From: Pseudomonadota bacterium
GTDB lineage: Bacteria > Pseudomonadota > Gammaproteobacteria > Xanthomonadales > Xanthomonadaceae
Assembly (NCBI GenBank): GCA_963205415.1
Contig: CAUJJS010000241.1
Location: 1-40,322 of the forward strand
DNA length: 40,322 bases
Direction: 5' to 3'
How positions within the stretch are numbered: the stretch's first letter is position 1; each line of letters opens with the position of its first letter. The notes under the pieces were generated by a model. The model was not told the origin of the DNA, ran no database searches, and saw only the letters and a program-made list of their open reading frames with translations. Of this stretch, positions 1 to 6,715 are shown in pieces. The position numbers were made by a program, and so were the translations under genes.

Positions 1-7
1 GTCCGCC

Positions 8-67
8 AGCGAACAATTCGGTGCAGCCGAAACCGCTACGCGGTTCGGCTGACCTCAGGCGTTAGCC
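8..67 (+). other. attC site, second copy of attC_C, immediately upstream of cassette A
   Basis: nt 1-65 are identical to 890-954 and then continue into cassette A (GTTAGCC) instead of cassette D (GTTAGAT). Confidence 0.88.
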
Positions 68-178
68 CTCATCAGGTGAAGGTGCTCCACCCTTCCTCGG
101 GGTCGTACTCGGCGCCGTCTTCCTGCTCTGGCTGGAACCACCCTAGGTCGATCATCTTCTGCACATCTTCCGGCGTCA
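61..178 (+). repeat. 118-nt direct repeat, left copy
   Basis: Identical to 40205-40322 by direct comparison. Confidence 0.97.
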
Positions 179-365
179 GCGGGAGATTGGTCGGGTAGGC
201 GTAGAACTGGTCATGTTCTGCGCCAATGTGGTAGCCGTCCCCGTCCTTGTAGTACGGTTGCAGCGTCTTCAAGCCTTCGATGAAGTTACTCAGTTTCATG
301 CCATATTTCTCCGTGTAGTACGATTGCAGCGTCTTCAAGCCTTCGATGAAGTTACTCAGTTTCAT
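72..365 (-). CDS. Cassette A: small acidic hypothetical protein with duplicated N-terminus
   Basis: 97-aa ORF; GGAG upstream of ATG; tandem MKLSNFIEGLKTLQ repeats; acidic, Trp-rich C-terminus. Confidence 0.8.
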   Translation of the reverse strand: MKLSNFIEGLKTLQSYYTEKYGMKLSNFIEGLKTLQPYYKDGDGYHIGAEHDQFYAYPTNLPLTPEDVQKMIDLGWFQPEQEDGAEYDPEEGWSTFT

Positions 366-380
366 GCCATATTTCTCCGT
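249..380. repeat. 66-bp in-frame tandem duplication (249-314 and 315-380)
   Basis: Two copies differing at one position (g257/a323); each copy carries the SD-like GGAG and an ATG (on - strand). Confidence 0.95.
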
Positions 381-390
381 AGTAAGCGCC

Positions 391-449
391 GGGCTAACTC
401 TGCATTCCAGCGGATGCGCTACGCGCCCCGCTGAATTTTGGTGTTAGAG
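391..449 (+). other. attC of cassette A
   Basis: GGGCTAAC...CCAGCGG..GCGCTACGCGC..CCGCTG...GTTAGAG; left core complements cassette A start GTTAGCCC. Confidence 0.85.
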
Positions 450-641
450 GGCATAGAACCTGTTTTTGCTTACAGGCTCGATTGTCATTGCTCCATATCG
501 GTACTCTCGGTCCCGGCGAGCACTCGAGTCCATCAAGCCCTCGACTTCGTCGCGCTTCATTGGCCGCTTGAACCTGTATTTTTCCAGCCGATACCAGCCG
601 AAGTGGATCGTCCAGTAGCGAGTCGGTTCCTTTACCTTCAT
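444..641 (-). CDS. Cassette B: small hypothetical protein (MKVKEPTRYWTIHFGWYRLEKYRF...)
   Basis: ATG at 641 preceded by AGAGGG (SD, formed by the attC core); stop TAA is the core TTA itself. Confidence 0.7.
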   Translation of the reverse strand: MKVKEPTRYWTIHFGWYRLEKYRFKRPMKRDEVEGLMDSSARRDREYRYGAMTIEPVSKNRFYAL

Positions 642-650
642 CGAAATGCC

Positions 651-705
651 CTCTAACAGTTCATTCAAGCCGACGCCTGCGCGCGGCTTAATTCAGGGGT
701 TCGCT
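651..705 (+). other. attC of cassette B
   Basis: CTCTAACAGTTCATTCAAGCCGACGCCTGCGCGCGGCTTAATTCAGGGGTTCGCT; ATGCCCTCTAAC complements cassette B start GTTAGAGGGCAT (12/12). Confidence 0.9.
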
Positions 706-875
706 GGCTTCGCGCGCACTTCGTAGACATCGCATGCTGCGACCCGAGCTTCATCGGTCTGATAGAAGAACCTGCCGCGCGCATACTCCTCGTTACGCAG
801 GACGTAACGCACAACACCAACTCGCATCAGCGGGCCAGCCCTGTACAAAATCCAGTCGCCTTCGTTTGCTTCCAT
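693..875 (-). CDS. Cassette C: small hypothetical protein (MEANEGDWILYRAGPLMRVGVVRYVLRNEEYARGRFFYQ...)
   Basis: ATG 875 preceded by CAGGAGA; ORF runs through the core into attC_B for its stop. Confidence 0.75.
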   Translation of the reverse strand: MEANEGDWILYRAGPLMRVGVVRYVLRNEEYARGRFFYQTDEARVAACDVYEVRAKPANP

Positions 876-896
876 CTCGTTCTCCTGTAGTCCGCC

Positions 897-956
897 AGCG
901 AACAATTCGGTGCAGCCGAAACCGCTACGCGGTTCGGCTGACCTCAGGCGTTAGAT
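897..956 (+). other. attC of cassette C
   Basis: AGCGAACAATTCGGTGCAGCCGAAACC...GGTTCGGCTGACCTCAGGCGTTAGAT; GCCAGCGAAC complements cassette C start GTTCGCTGGC (10/10). Confidence 0.9.
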
Positions 957-1178
957 GGGATGAATCCCTTGATCCGCCGACCAATAGCCAACGTCTGCAA
1001 TAACTCCAAGCTGATCGGCTCGGCGCTCGCCAGCGACAAGCCGAGCCGCAGTGTCGACACAGCTTCCGCACCCGCAGAACTCGCCGCCGCAGATGCACAT
1101 TTCATCCCCCGCATGCCTTGCTTCCGAGTACGGCGCGATCCGTAAGCAGTCATTGCAAAGAACAACGTGCTCGCTCAT
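951..1178 (-). CDS. Cassette D: Cys-rich small protein, possible metal-binding (MSEHVVLCNDCLRIAPYSEARHAGDEMCICGGEFCGCGSC...)
   Basis: ATG 1178 preceded by GGGAG; CxxC and CxCGGxFCGCGSC; stop TAA is the core TTA. Confidence 0.75.
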   Translation of the reverse strand: MSEHVVLCNDCLRIAPYSEARHAGDEMCICGGEFCGCGSCVDTAARLVAGERRADQLGVIADVGYWSADQGIHPI

Positions 1179-1189
1179 AAACGACTCCC

Positions 1190-1278
1190 ATCTAACAATT
1201 CGTTCAAGCCGAGCCCGCTTCGCGGTCTCGGGCACAACCGGTTCGCGCGGGCGGGCCGGCTTAACTCAGCCGTTATGC
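1190..1278 (+). other. attC of cassette D
   Basis: ATCTAACAATTCGTTCAAGCCGAGCCC...CGGCTTAACTCAGCCGTTATGC; TCCCATCTAAC complements cassette D start GTTAGATGGGA (11/11). Confidence 0.92.
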
Positions 1279-1532
1279 TGCAGAAACCACAAGAATCGCG
1301 GCCCTTGGCCTTTCACATGCCAAGGCTTCCGCTCCACCTTTCCGCGCATGTGTAGGTTCTTCACGTGCGCGCAGGTGTTGTGCTTCGTCCAACCGGTTTC
1401 GGCGGCAATTTCCGCTGTCGTCGCGGGCCCATCGGCGAGGATGGCCAGCACACGGCTTGCTTTGCTGTCTGGGTGCATCTGTTGCATGGCTCTCGTTCTC
1501 CGTGACCGCTCGGCGGTGTTCATGCCGCGCAC
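1266..1532 (-). CDS. HTH/winged-helix-like small protein, C-terminus altered by cassette insertion
   Basis: ILADGPATTAEIAAETGWTKHNTCAHVKNLHMRGKVER is wHTH-like; last codons HNG* are encoded by the attC_D core and arm. Confidence 0.75.
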   Translation of the reverse strand: MRGMNTAERSRRTRAMQQMHPDSKASRVLAILADGPATTAEIAAETGWTKHNTCAHVKNLHMRGKVERKPWHVKGQGPRFLWFLQHNG

Positions 1533-3136
1533 CTCAGCGCCTGGGTGCAGTCCAGATTTGCGGCTGCGATGGCTGCAAGCGGCGGTGGGCTGACGCTGTT
1601 GCCGACCATGCGCACGGCGCGGGTGGCATTGATTGGCCTGCCATCGGCGGTGCGGTGGAAGATGTAGCCTGGCGGGAATCCTTGGGCTTTGTAGAGCTCG
1701 CTGGGGCGCAGCATGCGCAGGCCGATGTCCACGATGACATGCGGCACGCCGTGGACTTGGACTGTGACGAGTGCGAGGCGGTCGCGGGTGGTGATGGTGT
1801 CGACGGGGTGGGTGATGTCCAGTGCTTGGCCGTTGCCGTAGTAGTTGACGAGGAATGCGGCAACGCGGAGCGCGTTGGATTCTGTTTCCGGGCTCAAGGT
1901 GTACGTGGCGATGGCATGGTGCTCGCCGCCAGCAGAGAGAGTGCGCACGGGCGCATCGATGGCGCTGCCGACGTTATCGCCCCGCATCGTGACCATGTGC
2001 GCCGCCACCAGGCGCTGTTGACTGCCGGTTTGGGTGATGGTGGATAGCGGAGCGTCTGCGCCGCGTGGGGGTGCTGGGTTGCCACTGGGGCCGCCGCCGT
2101 TGGCTTGCTCGATAAATGCGCTGACCAGCGCGAAGTGTCCGCCTTTGACTTGGGCGCACTGTGTGCGTAGCGGTTCGCTTGCTGGCCACGTCGCGCCGCG
2201 CGAGGCGTTGGCAAACTCGGTGATGAATGAGGCATTGCCGGGCACTATGAAGGGCTCGGCTGCGTCGAGGACGTAGCGTTTGATGCCGCGCGCGATGCGC
2301 CGCAATGTGGCTTCGGCGAGGGGCTTGCGGCGGTCGAAGATTGACGGGCAGGGGGCTGACCATGCGATGCAGTCGGCGGCGGTGACGAAGGGTTGGGCGC
2401 AGCCCGGGCCGTGCGTTGGCTTCGGCCATTGGATCGGTTCGCCATCGCAGCGGGCAATCAGGAAAAGGCGCGTGCGGCTGGTGCCTGCGCCATAGTCGCA
2501 GGCGCGCAGTTTGCGCCACTGGACGGTGTAGCCGAGGCGGCGCAGCGCAGCGACAAAGTGCTGCCATGTTCGGCCTGCGTGGCGCTTGTCGGGCACCAGG
2601 AATTGGTTGTCGATCGGCACGCGCTCGCCGGGTGCGGATACGCTGCCATCCAGGCGAAGGGCGCGGCGGGTTGCGCGGTCTCGCTTGGCCACGAGCGGGC
2701 CCCATTTCAGGATCTGCTCGACGTTTTCCAGGCTGATGATGCGCGGACGCACGGCGCCAGCCCACTTGAGCACGACCCACGACAGCGAGCGCGTGGCGCG
2801 GCTGCGTGGCTGGCCGCCCTTGGCTTGGCTGAAATGCGTGCAATCGGGCGACGCGTGCAGCCAGCCTACGGGCCTGCCGGCGCATTCGGTGCGCGGGTCT
2901 GCGGCCCATACGTCTTCGCACAGGTGCCGAGCCAGCGGGTGATTGGCGGCGTGCATGCCGATGGCCCAGGCATCGTGGTTGATGCAGATGTCGGGGTCTC
3001 GGCCGAGCGCTTGTCGGAGTGCTTCGCTTGCGCCGCCGCCGCCGGCGAAAAGATCGACAACGATTTCCCCGTGGCGCAGTTTGGATGCGCCGGTGGCGTG
3101 GAAGCCGAAGCCTTGCTGGCGGTTTCCATCAGCCAT
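1520..3136 (-). CDS. DNA (cytosine-5) methyltransferase
   Basis: VVDLFAGGGGASEA (motif I), ASPDCTHFSQAKGG (motif IV, PDC instead of PCQ), SLENVEQI (ENV motif), GNSVSPPPL (motif X); start chosen at MADGNRQQ, 8-nt overlap with upstream gene. Confidence 0.9.
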   Translation of the reverse strand: MADGNRQQGFGFHATGASKLRHGEIVVDLFAGGGGASEALRQALGRDPDICINHDAWAIGMHAANHPLARHLCEDVWAADPRTECAGRPVGWLHASPDCTHFSQAKGGQPRSRATRSLSWVVLKWAGAVRPRIISLENVEQILKWGPLVAKRDRATRRALRLDGSVSAPGERVPIDNQFLVPDKRHAGRTWQHFVAALRRLGYTVQWRKLRACDYGAGTSRTRLFLIARCDGEPIQWPKPTHGPGCAQPFVTAADCIAWSAPCPSIFDRRKPLAEATLRRIARGIKRYVLDAAEPFIVPGNASFITEFANASRGATWPASEPLRTQCAQVKGGHFALVSAFIEQANGGGPSGNPAPPRGADAPLSTITQTGSQQRLVAAHMVTMRGDNVGSAIDAPVRTLSAGGEHHAIATYTLSPETESNALRVAAFLVNYYGNGQALDITHPVDTITTRDRLALVTVQVHGVPHVIVDIGLRMLRPSELYKAQGFPPGYIFHRTADGRPINATRAVRMVGNSVSPPPLAAIAAANLDCTQALRCAA

Positions 3137-3584
3137 TGGCGGACACCTTGCGCGGCCTTGCGCGCGCCCATGAGCGGCCTGCCCAAATGTCGCGCACGGT
3201 GTTTGCCGACACGCCGTAGCGCATGGCGATGGTGCGTGCCGTGGTTGCGACGGCGGTTGCCCGGGCGGCGCGGATTTCTGCCACATCGGCGGGCAGCAGC
3301 TTGGTGGCGCCTCGGCGTCGGCAGCTGGTTGCGTAGTGATCGCAGTCCAGGTGATGCGGGTTGACGCATCCGACCACGCCGCAGGTGGGATAGACGACAG
3401 CGCCTTCCGGGATGGGGCCGAACAGCTGCGACCAGATCCAGCGGTGCGCGAGCATGTCGCGCCCTCCGAAGGTGATCTTTCCGTGGCCGAGTTCGGTTGT
3501 CGAGCCGAGCCAGAGCCAGCAGTCGTCTGGCGACTTGCCGATCTGGACGCGCTGGGTGATGGGTTGGCCGGGGTGGGGCATGGC
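3129..3584 (-). CDS. HNH endonuclease-like protein with C-terminal HTH-like segment
   Basis: CWLWLG..GHGKITFGGRDMLAHRWIW...CGVVGCVNPHHL; ISAMRYGVSANTVRDIWAGRSW-like HTH; start estimated at MPHPGQ. Confidence 0.75.
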   Translation of the reverse strand, partial: AMPHPGQPITQRVQIGKSPDDCWLWLGSTTELGHGKITFGGRDMLAHRWIWSQLFGPIPEGAVVYPTCGVVGCVNPHHLDCDHYATSCRRRGATKLLPADVAEIRAARATAVATTARTIAMRYGVSANTVRDIWAGRSWARARPRKVSANG

Positions 3585-3600
3585 GGGTTCTTCGTGGCGG

Positions 3601-4404
3601 TTACGGGCTGAAGGAGCCAACGACCAGCGGGAAATTGAGGTCGTTGCTGAGCAGGCTGACGAATTCCTGTGCGATGTCTTCTTCGGCGCTTTCCTTGCCG
3701 ACGATGCGCAGGATGAGCGCGGGCTTGTCCTGGGTTCGCACTGAAAGCCTCAGGACGAAATCGCGCTCGCGAAACCCGGCGTAGGGCGTAGTGGTAAAGA
3801 TGAACTTCGGCGGGATGCCGGCATCGGATCGGGCCTCGATTTCTTCAAGCGCGCTGCGCTTTGCGCCGAAGTCTTTTTCAACGCTGTTGGTTTCGCTGGT
3901 GGCCTTGATCTTGATGTCGCGGATGGCGCTGATGGCGCGCTGCAGGTTGGCGGGTGCGCCGTCGCCGTAGTCGGGGGCGATGTTCGCGCTCCAGTCTTCG
4001 ATGAAGTCTGTCATTTCGCGTTGCGACATGGGCCGGCCATTGATGGCAAGCAGGGCCGCATAGGGTGCGGCTGGCTCCAGCTCAAGCGTGGCACGCCAAT
4101 CGGCGTGGCCGGGGGCCAGTTCGTCGCCGATGTTGAGGAAAACGGTGGCGGATGCTTTCTTTGCATCAATGAATCCGCGCGAGAGGTCGAGCTTTCCATT
4201 GCTGCCAACGTATTCGATGAATCCTTCAAGCGAGGTTGTGTTGAAGGTGCCACGGAAGCGTGCGCGCCCGGCGTTCAGGTGTTCAAGCGACAGCACTTTG
4301 CCGTCGTGCAGTACGGCTGGAATCAGCCCGTTTTCGAGGCGATTGGCCAACGCGGCGGCGAGGGCGAGGCGTTCGATCTTGTCGATTGTTGTGGCGTCCA
4401 TCAT
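3601..4404 (-). CDS. DUF2303 (YfdQ-like) family phage protein
   Basis: 267 aa; ...SRGFIDAKKASATVFLNIGDELAPGHADWRATLELEPAAPYAALLAINGRPMSQREMTDFIEDW, typical of this family. Confidence 0.8.
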   Translation of the reverse strand: MMDATTIDKIERLALAAALANRLENGLIPAVLHDGKVLSLEHLNAGRARFRGTFNTTSLEGFIEYVGSNGKLDLSRGFIDAKKASATVFLNIGDELAPGHADWRATLELEPAAPYAALLAINGRPMSQREMTDFIEDWSANIAPDYGDGAPANLQRAISAIRDIKIKATSETNSVEKDFGAKRSALEEIEARSDAGIPPKFIFTTTPYAGFRERDFVLRLSVRTQDKPALILRIVGKESAEEDIAQEFVSLLSNDLNFPLVVGSFSP

Positions 4405-4760
4405 GCGCGTACTCCATCCGTGCGGCCCGTGGCAGCGCCGGCACCGAGTTCCATTTTGGTTTGCGTGTTCGGGAACAGGGTGAGCTCACCACCGCGCCCG
4501 ACGTGCAGCGGGGTGTCGGTGGCGGTTTCCTCTGTGATCTTGCCGCGGGCCTTCGGCACCACGCTTTTGAGCGAGTGGGTGACAGCGACCTGGTTGCTGG
4601 TGCCGATCTGCTTGATGTTGAAGCGCAGCACGAGTTCGCCTTTCTTGCCGTGGGTGCAGACGTTGGCGGCGATGTCGGAGAGCGCGGTGTTGATTTGCTC
4701 TTCGAATACACCGGCGTTGAGGTGGCCGAGCAGCTCGGCGATGTTGGTGCGTTGAGTCAT
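4401..4760 (-). CDS. Conserved phage hypothetical protein
   Basis: 119 aa, overlaps 3601..4404 by 4 nt in the same operon. Confidence 0.75.
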   Translation of the reverse strand: MTQRTNIAELLGHLNAGVFEEQINTALSDIAANVCTHGKKGELVLRFNIKQIGTSNQVAVTHSLKSVVPKARGKITEETATDTPLHVGRGGELTLFPNTQTKMELGAGAATGRTDGVRA

Positions 4761-4782
4761 GGTGAGTTCCTTTGGTGATGGA

Positions 4783-5088
4783 TCAACGTGCTACGTGTGC
4801 GACGGGTTTGCCGAGGTGCAGGGTTTCGCGCGGTACGGCGCGGATGGGTGGGCGTGCGCCGAAGGTGCCGGCCCATTCGAATTGCGCGTCGGTGAGGGAC
4901 GCGTGGCGGGCGGTGACGTGGCCGCAGCGGCAGCATTCGAGCTGGTGGCGTTCGGCGGGGGCTTCTCCTGGTGTGGCCTGGCCTTCACGATTGGTGCGGC
5001 CCATGCAGACGATGTGCATGGGTTCGCGCGCGCAGCCTCGGCAGCGGGCGAAGGTGCCGGCGGGGTGGCTCAGTTGGCGTTGGCGCAT
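4783..5088 (-). CDS. Zinc-ribbon-like small protein
   Basis: CRGCAREPMHIVCMGRTNREG...CCRCGHVTARH. Confidence 0.65.
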   Translation of the reverse strand: MRQRQLSHPAGTFARCRGCAREPMHIVCMGRTNREGQATPGEAPAERHQLECCRCGHVTARHASLTDAQFEWAGTFGARPPIRAVPRETLHLGKPVAHVAR

Positions 5089-5453
5089 GGGGTGGCCTCC
5101 TCGCGGATGGCGCGTTCGAGTTCTTCCTGGGTGAGCTCAAACTGGTAGGCGGCTGCGGAGGCGCGGAAATGGGCGAGTTGATGGGCGAAGGTGGGGGGCT
5201 CGATGTGATTGCCGGCCCTGCTTGCACGCAGCTGCGCGAGTTGTTCGCCGCAGATGTCGGCAACGCGCGCGTCGATCTCCATGACGGTGACCACCTCGCT
5301 GGCTGCCATCTCAAACACGCGAGATTCGCCTTGCGAGAGTTCGCACAGCGCGATCAGGCTTTCTGGTTCGGTGTTTGCGGTGTCGCGCCGGAAGCGGGTG
5401 ACGAGCAGGTCAGAGCCGTCGGCGGCTACGTTCTCGATGCGGACGGCAGGCAT
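5070..5453 (-). CDS. Hypothetical early protein
   Basis: MPAVRIENVAADGSDLLVTRFRRD...; operon overlap with neighbours. Confidence 0.7.
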   Translation of the reverse strand: MPAVRIENVAADGSDLLVTRFRRDTANTEPESLIALCELSQGESRVFEMAASEVVTVMEIDARVADICGEQLAQLRASRAGNHIEPPTFAHQLAHFRASAAAYQFELTQEELERAIREEATPCANAN

Positions 5454-5674
5454 CAGGCAATTTCCGGATGGGCGGCGGCGCGGCGGGCAGTGCGGCGGGC
5501 GATGCGCAGTGCCCAGGCGGCGGAGCAGTTGGAGCGGACCAGGGCACGGGTGTCGGCGATGAGCCGGGCGCGGATGTCGGCAGCCAGGCCGAAGCGTTCG
5601 GCAACGCGGGCGGCGCATTCACCGGCGGCGCGCTCGCGTGCGCGAGGGTGGGAGGCAAGCGGGATGATGTTCAT
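5453..5674 (-). CDS. Hypothetical early protein
   Basis: 73 aa, overlaps neighbours by 1-4 nt. Confidence 0.65.
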   Translation of the reverse strand: MNIIPLASHPRARERAAGECAARVAERFGLAADIRARLIADTRALVRSNCSAAWALRIARRTARRAAAHPEIA

Positions 5675-5880
5675 GCGGCATTCCTCGTTGTGGTGTTTGT
5701 GGCGTGGCGGATGGCGATGTCGAGCGCGGTTTGCATGTGGCCTGCGCCGTCGTTGAATTCGGCGTCGGCGGCGGCAATGGCGGCGGCGATGGTTTCTGCG
5801 GAATGGCCAGCCAGGCGCGCGCGGATGTGCGCGTGCAGGCGGTCGGTTGCCGTTGGGTGTGGCATGGGCATGGTGTTCAC
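5671..5880 (-). CDS. Hypothetical early protein
   Basis: 69 aa, ATGA-type overlaps in operon. Confidence 0.65.
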   Translation of the reverse strand: MNTMPMPHPTATDRLHAHIRARLAGHSAETIAAAIAAADAEFNDGAGHMQTALDIAIRHATNTTTRNAA

Positions 5881-6134
5881 TGGCGGCGCTCGATGTGGGC
5901 GATGACGGCGTTGGCGACGGGCAGGCCGGCGCTGGGGATCCAGAACCTGGCCTTGCCGACGTGCAGCTCGTTGCCGCGAAGGTTCACCACCGCTGCATTG
6001 GCGATTGCCGTGGCGATGGGGTCGCCGTTGACTTTGGCGCGACGGCCTAGGCGGACGATGAGATCTTCGCCTGCGATGCGAAAACTGAGATCAAGGCCTC
6101 CGGGTAGGGGGATGGTGGCGGGTACGGCTGGCAT
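5877..6134 (-). CDS. First gene of leftward early operon, hypothetical
   Basis: MPAVPATIPLPGGLDLSFRIAGEDLIVRLGRRAKVNGD; CGGAG SD; just downstream of predicted PL. Confidence 0.7.
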   Translation of the reverse strand: MPAVPATIPLPGGLDLSFRIAGEDLIVRLGRRAKVNGDPIATAIANAAVVNLRGNELHVGKARFWIPSAGLPVANAVIAHIERRQ

Positions 6135-6157
6135 GTGGACTCCGGGTTGGTTGGCGG

Positions 6158-6199
6158 AGTGAACCACAGGTTCATGCGCGCGTCAACCGCAGGTTTACG
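6158..6199 (-). promoter_or_regulatory. Predicted PL with two operators (6158-6176, 6181-6199)
   Basis: AGTGAACC-ACA-GGTTCATG and CGTCAACC-GCA-GGTTTACG, centres 23 bp apart; on - strand TTGACG-N17-TTCACT. Confidence 0.7.
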
Positions 6200-6268
6200 A
6201 TGCTGTGCGCAAAGCCAGTGAGTTCGTGCAAGAATCGGCGCTCTACCAAGCCAAAGGAGGGTTGTGTG

Positions 6269-6547
6269 ATGCGTGGATTTATTCGGTGTGCGTTGGTGGC
6301 TGGGCTGGCACTGTCGTCGTCGGTGATGGCGTTCGGCACGTATCGGGCCGGCAGCATCGTGCTCGACCAGGGCGATTCCATTGCGCGCGTGATGGATGCG
6401 ATGGGTCAGCCGGCGTACAAGGAGCCGGTGATGAATCGCTATGGGGCGCAGGTGGCGGAGAACTGGTACTACCGCGACGGATCGAAAATGATCAAGTTCA
6501 CCATCAGCGGTGGCGTTGTCCAGTTGATCGAGGAGATCCGGCAGTGA
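6269..6547 (+). CDS. Secreted/periplasmic small protein, candidate moron (DUF2845-like)
   Basis: AAAGGAGGG SD; signal peptide MRGFIRCALVAGLALSSSVMAFG; ARVMDAMGQPAYKEPVMNRYG...ENWYYRDGSKMIKFTISGGVVQLIEEIRQ. Confidence 0.7.
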   Translation: MRGFIRCALVAGLALSSSVMAFGTYRAGSIVLDQGDSIARVMDAMGQPAYKEPVMNRYGAQVAENWYYRDGSKMIKFTISGGVVQLIEEIRQ

Positions 6548-6715
6548 GGTAGGCCACTGGCATCAAAGACCACACGGTGAGCGTCACAGCCTCGCTGCGA
6601 GCAAGGTCGCGGTTGAGCGGCTTGCGGAGACGCGGCGGCAGCGGGAGTAGGTCGAGCGCCTCACTGCGGTTCTGACGCGAGCGATTCGGTGCCCGACGCC
6701 TGCTCGTTCACGCTG

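Larger units (their letters stand above)
62..1272 (+). mobile_element. Array of four integron gene cassettes (A 62-443, B 444-699, C 700-950, D 951-1272) with no adjacent integrase
   Basis: Four consecutive units, each starting with a GTTRRRY-like core and ending in an attC hairpin whose left core is the exact reverse complement of that cassette's own first 7-12 nt; attC_D is close to classical class-1 attC sequence (TAACAATTCGTTCAAGCCG...CGGCTTAACTCAGCCGTTATGC). Confidence 0.92.

Noticed and set aside
1974-2921. 315-aa minus-strand ORF and the long + strand ORFs 1457..2047 and 2393..3364
   Set aside because: Shadow frames of the cytosine methyltransferase, Arg/Ala/Pro-rich with no recognisable motifs; typical of high-GC DNA.
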